Assembly: GCA_038527215.1 (NCBI GenBank)
Contig: JBCBGC010000002.1
Coordinates: forward strand, 62,001-126,000
Reading direction: 5' to 3'
Source: JAWPMV01 sp038527215
GTDB lineage: Bacteria; Bacteroidota; Bacteroidia; J057
Length of the DNA stretch: 64,000 nucleotides
Shown here piece after piece: positions 16,487 through 24,779 of the stretch (position 1 is the stretch's first letter; every line of letters starts with the position of its first letter). The position numbers and the translations under genes are program-made. The notes below the pieces were generated by a model. That model had not been told where the DNA came from, made no database searches, and was given only the letters and a program-made list of their open reading frames with translations.

Positions 16487-16532
16487 ATTTCAAGTACTGG
16501 TTATTTTTCGAGCTGAATTTACGATTTTTCGG

Positions 16533-16562
16533 AAAAAAGGGCCTTGCGCCAGGCTTTTTTTT
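16533..16562. terminator. Symmetric hairpin between A and T runs
   Basis: AAAAAA-GG-GCCT-tgcgcc-AGGC-TTTTTTTT. The short GC stem is flanked by A and T tracts on both sides, so it could terminate in either direction. It lies between the pckA terminator and the HEPN gene start, where it may insulate the HEPN gene from pckA read-through. Confidence 0.5.
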
Positions 16563-16572
16563 ATCCACAAAG

Positions 16573-16601
16573 AAAAACCCCTCGTCGGGCGGGACGAGGG
16601 G
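16573..16601 (-). terminator. Intrinsic terminator after pckA
   Basis: Perfect 9-bp stem CCCCTCGTC / GACGAGGGG (16578-16601) with a 6-base loop. Read on the minus strand it is followed by five T. It lies 43 bp after the pckA stop. Confidence 0.88.
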
Positions 16602-16643
16602 CTGAAAAACGGGGTCCTTCCGGGATGGAGGACCATGACATAC

Positions 16644-18239
16644 CTAAACTTTTACTGGGACTCTTTTTACCTGCGCCATAGCTTCGGCGTAGGGCTGAAA
16701 GTTTTCTTCTATCTGGTTGGCCAGATCCTGAGCTTTATGGGTGTAAGCATCAGCATCGGCCCAGGTTTTGACCGGAGAGAGCACCTCTACAGGCACGTTG
16801 GGACAAGCGGCAGGCATCTCCAGCCCAAAAATGGGGTGTGTTTCGTAATCCACTGCATCCAGTTCGCCATTCATGGCAGCAGTGATCATAGAACGGGTAT
16901 ATTTCAGCGAAATACGCTTACCGGTTCCATAGCTTCCACCTACCCATCCGGTATTGACTAACCATACCCGGGTATCATTTTGATCAATTTTCTCGCCTAG
17001 CATTTTTGCATAGGTGGTGTGAGGCAAAGGCAGGAAAGGCGCGCCAAAACAAGCGGAGAAAGTTGCTTGCGGCTCTTCCACGCCTTCTTCGGTGCCTGCC
17101 ACCTTAGCGGTGTATCCCGCCAGGAAGTAGTACATAGCCTGCTCCTTACTGAGACGGGATATAGGTGGCAGCACGCCGAAGGCATCACACGTGAGAAAGA
17201 AAATATCTTTAGGTGCGCCGGCTACATCTTTCTGCCAAACGCCTGGAATATGTTCGATAGGATAAGAAACCCGGATATTCTGGGTAATACTGGAATCCAG
17301 GTAATCGGGATTGCGGGTTCCGGACAGGAAGTTGGTGTTTTCCAAAATCGCTCCGTGCTTCACCGCTTTAAATATCTGAGGCTCTTTTTCTTCGGTCAGA
17401 TCGATGGTTTTAGCATAGCACCCTCCTTCAAAGTTAAAGACGCCTTCCTGAGACCATCCATGCTCATCATCTCCGATTAAGGCGCGCTCAGGATCAGCAG
17501 AAAGGGTGGTTTTTCCGGTACCAGACAGCCCAAAGAAAATGGCGACATCTCCTTCTTTGCCTACGTTGGCAGAGCAGTGCATAGGCAATACGTTTTGCTC
17601 CATGGGCAATACCGTATTCAGCACAGAGAAAATACCTTTTTTGATTTCGCCAGTATAGCCGGTGCCGCCAATCAGGATGCGCTTTTTGCTAAACTGAATG
17701 ATGGCGAAGTTTTCCTGACGGGTACCAACTTCGCTGGGATCAGCCTGGAATCCAGGGGCACAAATCACCGTCCAGTCCGCCACGAAGTTCTCCATATCCT
17801 GATCTTTCAGTTGGATAAACATGTTGTGGGCAAACTGGCTGCTCCAGGGATATTCAGATACGACCCGTACTTTAATGCTGTATTTATCAAGCGTACAAGC
17901 CTTTGCGTCTTTTACATATACCGGGCGGTCAGAAAGATAGTCGGATAATTTTTCTGCCAGTTTATCAGCGTTTTCTGCTGAAATGGGCTTGTTAATTTCG
18001 CCCCAATCTACCGTTTTGGCCGTTACCTCGTCCAAAACGATGTAGCGGTCTTTCGGAGAACGGCCCGTAAATTTCCCGGTCTTGATTGTCAAAGCTCCAT
18101 TGGCGGCCAGAACACCTTGTCTGGAACTAATAGAGGCCTCAATCAACTCTTCAGGAGTCAGGTTCCAGTTAATCTTACTTGGAAAAATGTCAAGGGTAGC
18201 GAGTTGCGCTCGCGGGGTGTTGCTTTTTTGGAATGACAT
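16644..18239 (-). CDS. pckA: Phosphoenolpyruvate carboxykinase (ATP)
   Basis: 531 residues, normal for the ATP-dependent class. It converts oxaloacetate and ATP to phosphoenolpyruvate, the entry step of gluconeogenesis. Visible motifs are TGRSPKDRYIV (substrate loop, about 58-68), the kinase-1a P-loop GLSGTGKTTLSAD (about 238-250) and kinase-2 IGDDEHGW (about 256-263), which carries the Mn/Mg-binding Asp. The leader holds an inverted repeat 20-45 bp upstream of the start. A ScfR/RamB-like regulator is divergent from it, which suggests carbon-source control (inference). Confidence 0.97.
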   Translation of the reverse strand: MSFQKSNTPRAQLATLDIFPSKINWNLTPEELIEASISSRQGVLAANGALTIKTGKFTGRSPKDRYIVLDEVTAKTVDWGEINKPISAENADKLAEKLSDYLSDRPVYVKDAKACTLDKYSIKVRVVSEYPWSSQFAHNMFIQLKDQDMENFVADWTVICAPGFQADPSEVGTRQENFAIIQFSKKRILIGGTGYTGEIKKGIFSVLNTVLPMEQNVLPMHCSANVGKEGDVAIFFGLSGTGKTTLSADPERALIGDDEHGWSQEGVFNFEGGCYAKTIDLTEEKEPQIFKAVKHGAILENTNFLSGTRNPDYLDSSITQNIRVSYPIEHIPGVWQKDVAGAPKDIFFLTCDAFGVLPPISRLSKEQAMYYFLAGYTAKVAGTEEGVEEPQATFSACFGAPFLPLPHTTYAKMLGEKIDQNDTRVWLVNTGWVGGSYGTGKRISLKYTRSMITAAMNGELDAVDYETHPIFGLEMPAACPNVPVEVLSPVKTWADADAYTHKAQDLANQIEENFQPYAEAMAQVKRVPVKV

Positions 18240-18258
18240 GGCGAAAAAAATGTAGTCC

Positions 18259-18284
18259 CAGGGGAATAAACGGGCATTCCCCCT
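18259..18284 (-). promoter_or_regulatory. Inverted repeat in pckA leader
   Basis: GGGGAAT (18261-18267) and ATTCCCC (18276-18282), with flanking CA/TG also able to pair, separated by 8 bases. It sits 20-45 bp upstream of the pckA start, where it could be an operator for the divergent regulator or a leader hairpin. Confidence 0.5.
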
Positions 18285-18397
18285 GAAAAGGGTAAAACTT
18301 GAGGAAAACGAATTTTAGTGGCAATTCATCTTAGTCGCGGGGATGAATGTTACCAGGGTTCTATAGCATAGCGTTCCAAAGACAGCTGCAATATAGG

Positions 18398-18438
18398 AAA
18401 AAAATCTTTTAGCGGAAAATCCGCTAAAAGATTTTTTT
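18398..18438. repeat. Perfect 19-bp inverted repeat between pckA and XRE regulator
   Basis: Left arm 18398-18416 (seven A, then TCTTTTAGCGGA), loop AAA, right arm 18420-18438. As RNA it would look like a strong bidirectional intrinsic terminator. No gene ends here on either strand, since both neighbours start divergently. It could instead be a leader attenuator, an antisense terminator or a binding site. The rest of the 328-bp gap holds only the smaller inverted repeat listed separately. Confidence 0.85.
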
Positions 18439-18567
18439 TATCAAAGCCCCACCTCTTTTGGTCGAATCTTAGGTCAAAATTTATGGAATCCCCTCTCAGC
18501 GGCGTATATTCGGCATAGTAGCACTTCCCATCTACGGACCGTTGTAGGTTTTTTTTGGCAGATCCTC

Positions 18568-20070
18568 ATGACAGATAGTGAAATCATACGGATGATATTT
18601 GGTTTTAAGGTCAGGTATCTCCGCCTTCAAAATCAATTATCATATCAGGAATTGGCAGCGAGGACAGGCATGTCTACCTCCTATCTCAATGACATTGAAA
18701 AAGGAAAAAAATATCCCAAACCCGATAAAATCACTATCCTGGGGCAGGCCCTGGGGGTAGACTATGACGAAATGGTCTCCACCAAGGCCAATAAGAAGTT
18801 GCAGCCCATTGTTGACCTGCTGAATTCCCGCTTCTTCAAACTATTTCCACTGGACGAATTTGGGATCAGCCCAGAAAAGCTCCTGGAGCTCTTCACCAAT
18901 ACGCCCGACCGGGTCAACGCTTTTGTCAGTACAATCTTCCGCCTCGGTCGCCGCTACCACATTGGGGAGCATGATTTTTACCGGGAAGCCCTCCGCTCCT
19001 ACCAGGATATGTATGACAACTATTTTCCGTTCATAGAGGAGGAAGCCCTGGCCTTTCGGAAAAAACATGCGCTTCCGGCAGATTTTGTCTTTGGTACGGA
19101 CTTTCTCGAGGAGAAATTAAAGGTGGATTACGGGATTTCGGTAGAAAGAAGATCTCTGCCTGGCAAAAAGGCTAATGAGCATATTCGTTCTTATTATGTA
19201 GCCCGAAAAAAGGTCTTGCTGATTCATCCCGGCCTGACTACCAAGCAGGAGACCTTCCTCCTGGCCCGGGAAATCGGCTTTCAGGCTTTGGGCTTGACCG
19301 ACCGGCCTTTTGTCACCCGGATTCCCAAGATGATCACCTTCGAGAAGCAGCTCAACAATTTTCGAGCTTCCTACTTTGCGGTGGCGCTGCTGATGGAGGA
19401 AAATCGGGTCGTAGCGGACGTAAAACACCTGGCAGGACAGGCTAGCTGGAAGCCGGAACTTTTGCTTGATCTCCTCCACAAATATCAAGTGAGCCCGGAA
19501 ATGTTGATTCAGCGCTTGACGAATATCCTGCCAAAGCATTTTGGGTTTAAGGAACTGTTCTTCCGTCGAATCAGTGGTCGCAAAGACTTGAAAGATTACC
19601 GCATCACCAAGGAGCTCCATCTATCCCGCGTTCATAAATCCCTGAACAATGCCCTGGATGAACACTATTGCCGTCGTTGGGTAGGCATCCATAGCTTGCG
19701 AAACCTGAACATTCAAATGGCTACGCAGGGCGAGGGAAATGATGAGCCTATGCTAGACGCAGCAGCCCAGATTTCGAGTTACTATCAATCCGATGGGGAA
19801 TATCTCTGCATGAGCATCGCCAAACCCAGTACCTATAACCCGCAGGAAAGCGTAAGTGTAGTCCTGGGCATCCTCATTACGCCTCAACTTCGGGAGACCT
19901 TTTATTTTCTCAATGATCCGCAATTGCTGCGAAAACAGGTCAACTCTACTTGTGAGCGCTGCCCCATTCCAGACTGTGGGGCGAGAGTAGCTCCTCCCAA
20001 AGTGATTGAGAAAAACATGATGATTGAACGGCTTAATCAGGCCTTGATTGAATTGGAAAAAGAAGTCTAA
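18568..20070 (+). CDS. XRE-family regulator with ImmA/IrrE-like domain (ScfR/RamB type)
   Basis: 500 residues. An N-terminal helix-turn-helix spans about 11-67 (VRYLRLQNQLSYQELAARTG, TSYLNDIEKGKKYP). A middle domain of the IrrE/short-chain fatty acyl-CoA regulator type follows (KVLLIHPGLTTKQETFLLAREIGFQ, about 215-239), although the HExxH zinc motif is absent. The C-terminal cysteine cluster CERCPIPDCGARVAPP (about 469-484) is typical of this family. Members such as RamB and MccR control acetate or propionate use. Divergent from pckA and upstream of a sugar-transport operon, so it may regulate either; pckA is the more natural target (inference). Confidence 0.85.
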   Translation: MTDSEIIRMIFGFKVRYLRLQNQLSYQELAARTGMSTSYLNDIEKGKKYPKPDKITILGQALGVDYDEMVSTKANKKLQPIVDLLNSRFFKLFPLDEFGISPEKLLELFTNTPDRVNAFVSTIFRLGRRYHIGEHDFYREALRSYQDMYDNYFPFIEEEALAFRKKHALPADFVFGTDFLEEKLKVDYGISVERRSLPGKKANEHIRSYYVARKKVLLIHPGLTTKQETFLLAREIGFQALGLTDRPFVTRIPKMITFEKQLNNFRASYFAVALLMEENRVVADVKHLAGQASWKPELLLDLLHKYQVSPEMLIQRLTNILPKHFGFKELFFRRISGRKDLKDYRITKELHLSRVHKSLNNALDEHYCRRWVGIHSLRNLNIQMATQGEGNDEPMLDAAAQISSYYQSDGEYLCMSIAKPSTYNPQESVSVVLGILITPQLRETFYFLNDPQLLRKQVNSTCERCPIPDCGARVAPPKVIEKNMMIERLNQALIELEKEV

Positions 20071-20107
20071 GCGTCCCTTTATTTCGGACTAATATCTCCG
20101 CAAGGTA

Positions 20108-20126
20108 GACCGTTTTTTGAACGGTC
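20108..20126 (+). promoter_or_regulatory. Hairpin 1 in the leader of the symporter operon
   Basis: GACCGTT-TTTTG-AACGGTC, a perfect 7-bp stem 38 bp after the regulator stop. There is no T run after it, so it is not a standard terminator. Confidence 0.55.
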
Positions 20127-20130
20127 CTCC

Positions 20131-20165
20131 GCTAGAAAGTTTATCAAAAAACCGTACTTTCTAGC
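20131..20165 (+). promoter_or_regulatory. Hairpin 2 next to the symporter start codon
   Basis: GCTAGAAAGT (20131-20140) and ACTTTCTAGC (20156-20165) form a perfect 10-bp inverted repeat. It ends 2 bases before the ATG at 20168. In mRNA it would occupy the ribosome-loading region, and as DNA it could be an operator. Confidence 0.65.
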
Positions 20166-20167
20166 TT

Positions 20168-22003
20168 ATGAACCTTTCCACACTTGACCTCATCATCATC
20201 TTTGCCTATCTCGTAGCCACGATTTTCATCGGGTTTTGGCTATCGAAAAAAGCTTCCCAAAACATCAAAACCTATTTCCTGGCTGGGAACGATATTCCTT
20301 GGTACTATCTGGGCTTATCGAATGCTTCAGGCATGTTCGATGTCTCGGGTACTATGATCGCGGTGGCCTGGCTCTATGTTTACGGCCTGAAAAGTGCCTG
20401 GATTCCCTGGCTGTGGCCGGTCTGGAACCAGATATTCATGATGATCTTCCTGGCTATTTGGATGCGAAGGTCCAATGTGTTGACCGGCGCCGAGTGGATC
20501 AAATTCAGGTTTGGGGGCTCCCGAGGAAGCCAGCTTTCCCATATCATTACGGTCTTGTTTGCGGTGATCATCGTGATTGCCTTCATGGCCTACTTTGTGG
20601 AAGGGATCGGGAAGTTTGCGGCTCAGTTTCTCCCCTGGGACCTCAGCCTGGAATTATTGGGGTACGTCTTAAGCAGTGAAGATGCCTATGCCCTGATCAT
20701 CATTGCCCTGACTACCCTTTACACGGTGAAGGGAGGGTTCTACAGTGTGGTAGGGACCGAGGTCATGCAATTCGTCATCATGACGGTTGCTTGTATCGTG
20801 GTGGGCATCATCGCCATGTCCAGTACTACTTCGGCAGAAATCATGGCCGCTGTGCCGGATAATTGGGACAATATTTTCTTCAGTTGGGAACTGGACCTGG
20901 ACTGGTCCACTACCCTACCTGCGGCAAACGATCGGATTGCTGAGGATGGCTATACGCTTTTCGGGTTCATTTTTATGCTGATGCTGTTCAAAGGCATTTT
21001 TGCCAGCCTGGCCGGACCGGTGCCTTCCTATGACATGCAGCGGGTCTTGTCCACCCGGACCCCCAAAGAGGCGGCCAAGATGTTTGGCCTGACGCCCCTG
21101 GTCCTCATGGTGCCCCGCTACTTTATGATTGCCGGGATCACGGTATTGGCTTTGGTTTATATGGACCCGGCTCAGTTGACCGATGCAACGGGTAAGCTGG
21201 ATTTCGAAGAAGTCCTGCCTTTTGCCATCAATGAATACGTGACCTCTGGATTTAAAGGCCTGCTCCTGGCAGGTCTACTAGCGGCTTTCATGTCTACTTT
21301 TGCCGCTTTCATCAATGCCGGTTCCGCCTATCTGGTCAACGATATCTATAAAGCCTATATCAACCCAGACGCCCCGGCCAAATCCTATGTACGACTGGGA
21401 TACCTGGTTACTTCCCTGTTGGTAGTGGTAGGGGTAATTTTTGGCTTGATTGGAGGCAATATCCAGGCCCGGACCGATTGGATCGTAGGCCTGCTCTATG
21501 GTTCCTATGTGGCTTCCAATGTCTTGAAATGGATTTGGTGGCGCTTCAATGGCTACGGCTTTTTCTTTGGCATGCTCACCGGGATGATCGGCGTAGGGCT
21601 TTCTCCACTGATCCTCGAAAGCCTGGACGTACAACTGCTGGCCATCGAACAGTTTCCTTTCTTGTTTGCGCTCTCCCTCCTGGGAAGCATCGTAGGTTGT
21701 TTGCTCACGCCTCCTGACGATGAAGCCACCCTCAAGCAATTTTATAAACAGACCCGCCCCTGGGGATTTTGGGGACCGATTCGGGATAAAGTCATGGCAG
21801 AAGACCCGGAATTCCGCCCCAACCAGGACTTTTGGCGGGACAGTTTCAATGTAGTGGTGGGCATCATCTGGCAGATGGCCCTGGTGATCTTGCCGATCTA
21901 CCTGGTCATCAAAAAAGCAGAGGGCATTTGGATTACCCTGGCTTTGCTGGGACTGACTACCTGGTTATTGAAGAAATACTGGTATGACAGACTGGAAGAT
22001 TAG
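20168..22003 (+). CDS. Sodium/solute symporter (SSS family)
   Basis: 611 residues with about 13-15 membrane helices. The family start is plain: LSTLDLIIIFAYLVATIFIGFWLSKK, then YFLAGNDIPWYYLGLSNASGMFDVSGTMI (about 37-65), which holds the sodium/substrate-binding unwound helix. PSYDMQRVLSTRTPKEAAKMF (about 287-307) is the conserved loop after TM7-8, and LAGLLAAFMSTFAAFINAGSAYLVNDIY (about 366-393) is the second binding region. It carries a solute inward with Na+. First gene of an operon with a DUF4434 protein and an AGE-type epimerase, so the substrate is probably a sugar or amino sugar (inference). Confidence 0.9.
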   Translation: MNLSTLDLIIIFAYLVATIFIGFWLSKKASQNIKTYFLAGNDIPWYYLGLSNASGMFDVSGTMIAVAWLYVYGLKSAWIPWLWPVWNQIFMMIFLAIWMRRSNVLTGAEWIKFRFGGSRGSQLSHIITVLFAVIIVIAFMAYFVEGIGKFAAQFLPWDLSLELLGYVLSSEDAYALIIIALTTLYTVKGGFYSVVGTEVMQFVIMTVACIVVGIIAMSSTTSAEIMAAVPDNWDNIFFSWELDLDWSTTLPAANDRIAEDGYTLFGFIFMLMLFKGIFASLAGPVPSYDMQRVLSTRTPKEAAKMFGLTPLVLMVPRYFMIAGITVLALVYMDPAQLTDATGKLDFEEVLPFAINEYVTSGFKGLLLAGLLAAFMSTFAAFINAGSAYLVNDIYKAYINPDAPAKSYVRLGYLVTSLLVVVGVIFGLIGGNIQARTDWIVGLLYGSYVASNVLKWIWWRFNGYGFFFGMLTGMIGVGLSPLILESLDVQLLAIEQFPFLFALSLLGSIVGCLLTPPDDEATLKQFYKQTRPWGFWGPIRDKVMAEDPEFRPNQDFWRDSFNVVVGIIWQMALVILPIYLVIKKAEGIWITLALLGLTTWLLKKYWYDRLED

Positions 22004-22029
22004 GAGTCAGATTAAAAAAGCCATTTTTC

Positions 22030-22962
22030 ATGCACCTTAGCGGAACTTTCCTGGACGAAATCAGCCATGACATCCCCCACCAAAACTGGGGCGAAGCAGA
22101 GTGGCGAGCTGACTTTCAACATATGAAGACCATGGGGATAGATACCGTGATCCTCATACGCTGTGGCTATCAACGCTGGCAAACGTTTCCTTCAGAGGTA
22201 TTGATGGATAAGCAAGGCTGCTACCGACCGCCAGTTGATCTGGTGGAGATGTTTTTGAGACTGGCGGAAGCGCAGAACATGGCTTTTTACTTTGGCTTAT
22301 ATGATAGCGGGGAGTATTGGGAAAAAGGAGATTATCAAAAGGAAATAGATATCAACCTGGCCCTGATCGATGAAGTCTGGGAAAAATACGGAGCTTCCCC
22401 CGCCTTTCAGGGCTGGTACCTTTGCCAGGAAGTGAGTAGAAGAACCGGGCATATCGCCAGCCTTTATGCTCGCCTGGGCAAACATTGCAAAGCCGTTTCC
22501 AACGGTTTGCCGACCCTTATCTCTCCCTATATTGATGGAAAAAAGGCCATTCTGGCCAGTCAGGCTAGTCTCAGCAAGGCGGACAGCGTATCCCTTCAAC
22601 AACATCAGGAAGAATGGGACGAAATCCTGGAAGGCATTAAGGGTGCGGTAGACATCGTGGCTTTTCAGGATGGGCATGTCGCCTACCACGAACTTCCAGA
22701 CTACCTTTCTGTCAATAAAGCCCTGGCGGATCGGCATGGCTTGCGTTGCTGGACCAACGCAGAGAGTTTTGACCGGGACATGCCCATCAAGTTTCTTCCG
22801 ATCAAGTGGGAAAAGCTAAGATTGAAGCTGGAAGCTGCCCGCGCAGCTGGCATGGAGAAAGCCATCACCTTTGAATTTTCCCATTTCATGAGTCCCCAAT
22901 CCGCTTATCCCCAGGCGGGACATTTGTATAACCGATATCAGGCTTATCGAAAGCAACTATGA
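22030..22962 (+). CDS. DUF4434 family protein, probable TIM-barrel glycoside-processing enzyme
   Basis: 310 residues with no signal peptide. The DUF4434 pattern is strong: LSGTFLDEISHDIPHQNWGE (about 3-22), MGIDTVILIRCGYQ (about 37-50), FYFGLYDSGEYW (about 87-98), FQGWYLCQEV (about 126-135) and DIVAFQDGHVAY (about 218-229). The layout of beta strands ending in acidic residues suggests a TIM barrel, and the family is often found with sugar-use genes. It starts 26 bp after the symporter and shares the ATGA overlap with the next gene. The reaction is not known to me. Confidence 0.75.
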   Translation: MHLSGTFLDEISHDIPHQNWGEAEWRADFQHMKTMGIDTVILIRCGYQRWQTFPSEVLMDKQGCYRPPVDLVEMFLRLAEAQNMAFYFGLYDSGEYWEKGDYQKEIDINLALIDEVWEKYGASPAFQGWYLCQEVSRRTGHIASLYARLGKHCKAVSNGLPTLISPYIDGKKAILASQASLSKADSVSLQQHQEEWDEILEGIKGAVDIVAFQDGHVAYHELPDYLSVNKALADRHGLRCWTNAESFDRDMPIKFLPIKWEKLRLKLEAARAAGMEKAITFEFSHFMSPQSAYPQAGHLYNRYQAYRKQL

Positions 22963-24119
22963 ATCGTCTCCAATCCTTTGCAGAACTGTATCGGCAGGAA
23001 TTATTAGCGCAGGTCATTCCCTTCTGGGAGACTCACTCCCTCGATCGGGAGCAGGGAGGCTATTTCACCTGCCTGCAGGCAGACGGGCGGGTCTTCGACC
23101 GCGACAAATTTATTTGGTTACAAGCTCGCCAGGTTTGGACCTTTGCCATGCTGTATCAACAGGTAGCGGCCAACCCAGCCTGGATGGACATCGCCCTCCA
23201 CGGAGCCGACTTCCTGGAAAAATATGGTCGGGACGAAAAAGGAGATTGGTATTTTTCCCTCAACCAACAGGGCGCTCCTTTGGTGGCTGCTTACAACATT
23301 TTTTCTGACTGCTTTGCCGCCATGGCTTTTGGCAAGCTATACCAAATCACGCAGGAACCACGCTACGCAGAGATCGCTATCACGACCTTTGACCGCATCC
23401 TGGCCCGCCAACATCATCCGAAAGGGCATTTCACCAAACAAATCGGCTCAACCCGCCCTTTAAAAAATTTTGCCCTGCCCATGATCCTGTGCAACCTTAG
23501 TTTGGAGCTAGAGTCACTTCTACCGCCTGAACAAGTGGAATCCACTATTCAGCTTTGCCTCGAAGAGGTAATGACGACGTTCTATGACAATGAAACTGGA
23601 TGGGTACTGGAAAATGTAAGCCCGGATGGCAGCTTATCGGACAGCTTTGAAGGTCGACTCCTGAATCCCGGCCACGCCATTGAAGCCATGTGGTTTGTGA
23701 TGGATCTGGCCAAGCGGAAAGGAGACGAGCAGCTGGGCGAAGAAGCAGCGAAACGGGCCATTCAGATGCTGGAATTAGGGTGGGACCCGGAATACGGAGG
23801 GATTTTTTATTTCCTCGATCGAAAGGGCTATCCCCCGCAACAATTGGAATGGGATCAAAAGCTCTGGTGGGTGCATCTGGAATCACTTATTTGTCTGGCC
23901 AAAGCCTACCGCCAAACCGGAAGCGAGCTCTATGCCGATTGGTTTGAGAAAGTGCACACCTACAGTTGGGCTCACTTCAGGGACCTGGAGCATGGAGGTG
24001 AATGGTACGGTTATTTGAACCGGGAGGGCCGCGTCTTGCTACCGCTCAAGGGCGGCAAATGGAAAGGCTGCTTTCACGTACCTCGTGCCTTATTTCAACT
24101 GAGTCAAGTACTGGCTTAA
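22959..24119 (+). CDS. AGE family sugar 2-epimerase (N-acylglucosamine 2-epimerase-like)
   Basis: 386 residues, the usual length of the (alpha/alpha)6-barrel epimerases. Typical pieces are FWETHSLDREQGGYFTCLQADG (about 22-43), WLQARQVWTFAMLY (about 53-66), LLNPGHAIEAMWFVMDLA (about 234-251) with the barrel His, WWVHLESLICLA (about 302-313) and EHGGEWYGYL (about 344-353). It interconverts C2 epimers of N-acetylglucosamine or related aldoses. The start codon overlaps the DUF4434 stop (ATGA, 22959-22962). It could also be a cellobiose or mannose 2-epimerase; these groups look alike. Confidence 0.88.
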   Translation: MNRLQSFAELYRQELLAQVIPFWETHSLDREQGGYFTCLQADGRVFDRDKFIWLQARQVWTFAMLYQQVAANPAWMDIALHGADFLEKYGRDEKGDWYFSLNQQGAPLVAAYNIFSDCFAAMAFGKLYQITQEPRYAEIAITTFDRILARQHHPKGHFTKQIGSTRPLKNFALPMILCNLSLELESLLPPEQVESTIQLCLEEVMTTFYDNETGWVLENVSPDGSLSDSFEGRLLNPGHAIEAMWFVMDLAKRKGDEQLGEEAAKRAIQMLELGWDPEYGGIFYFLDRKGYPPQQLEWDQKLWWVHLESLICLAKAYRQTGSELYADWFEKVHTYSWAHFRDLEHGGEWYGYLNREGRVLLPLKGGKWKGCFHVPRALFQLSQVLA

Positions 24120-24158
24120 CCCATCCCATTAACTTTTATTCACGCAAAACACTAATTC

Positions 24159-24180
24159 TGCCTCCTTCGGCAAGGAGGCA
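24159..24180. promoter_or_regulatory. Hairpin after the epimerase gene
   Basis: TGCCTCCTT-CGGC-AAGGAGGCA, a perfect 9-bp stem 39 bp after the epimerase stop and 35 bp before the lipoprotein start. There is no T run, so it may stabilise the 3' end or stall read-through rather than terminate in the standard way. Confidence 0.5.
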
Positions 24181-24215
24181 TACGACAACTTTTACGTCAA
24201 CCAAACGCTAAAGAC

Positions 24216-24665
24216 ATGAAACTATCCATTGTTCATTACATCACACTTGCCCTTTCTCTCAGCTTTTTCTCTTCCTGTGTCCTCAGCCCTGAAGCGGTGA
24301 TCATCAAGCAGGACGGGAAATGGGATATCGCAGACTATACCTACGAGAAAGAAATGGGCGACAGCACCCTTTTCAGTGTTTCCTATGCTGATGCAGGCCT
24401 GTTCGAATTTAGAGAAGATGGCGGAGGACTGGTAACCATCAACGTATCCGGAACCACAATTCCTGAAAACCAGGAAATTCTCTGGACTTTTGACAAGGAA
24501 GCTGAAACCATGACCATTGACTGGCAGAGCCTGGACCCCACGGTATTTTCGGTAGTAGAAAACGAAAAAGATCGCCAGGTATGGGTGGAAAGCAGCAGCA
24601 GTGTTTCTCCTGTGGGCACTGAGATCACCACCGTAAGAATGACCCTGGTTCGCCAGAGTGAATAA
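24216..24665 (+). CDS. Lipocalin-like lipoprotein
   Basis: 149 residues with a lipoprotein signal (LSLSFFSSCVLSP, Cys21). The mature part has a lipocalin-like beta pattern: GKWDIADYTYE near the start (about 34-44), FEFREDGGGLVTINVSGT (about 68-85), ILWTFDKEAETMTIDW (about 91-106), ending with TVRMTLVRQSE. It probably sits on the periplasmic face of the outer membrane. The ligand is unknown. It is a single gene followed by a strong terminator. Confidence 0.75.
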   Translation: MKLSIVHYITLALSLSFFSSCVLSPEAVIIKQDGKWDIADYTYEKEMGDSTLFSVSYADAGLFEFREDGGGLVTINVSGTTIPENQEILWTFDKEAETMTIDWQSLDPTVFSVVENEKDRQVWVESSSSVSPVGTEITTVRMTLVRQSE

Positions 24666-24693
24666 CCAGACAGATTTTTCCCTGATAATAGGG

Positions 24694-24724
24694 GCCTCCT
24701 ACTCCGGTAGGGGGCTTTTTTTTT
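24694..24724 (+). terminator. Intrinsic terminator after the lipocalin-like gene
   Basis: GCCTCCTAC-tccg-GTAGGGGGC (24694-24715, one G-T wobble) followed by nine T. Confidence 0.9.
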
Positions 24725-24779
24725 AGGTCTTTCATAAGGGGAAGTTTGAGAAGCGTCCTGGCGCTCTGTAACTTCGAAT

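Noticed and set aside
19441..19460. A stretch in the XRE regulator gene resembling hairpin module A (AGCTGGAAGCCGGAAC)
   Set aside because: The stem is incomplete and it lies in a well-conserved coding region, so chance similarity is more likely than an inserted module.
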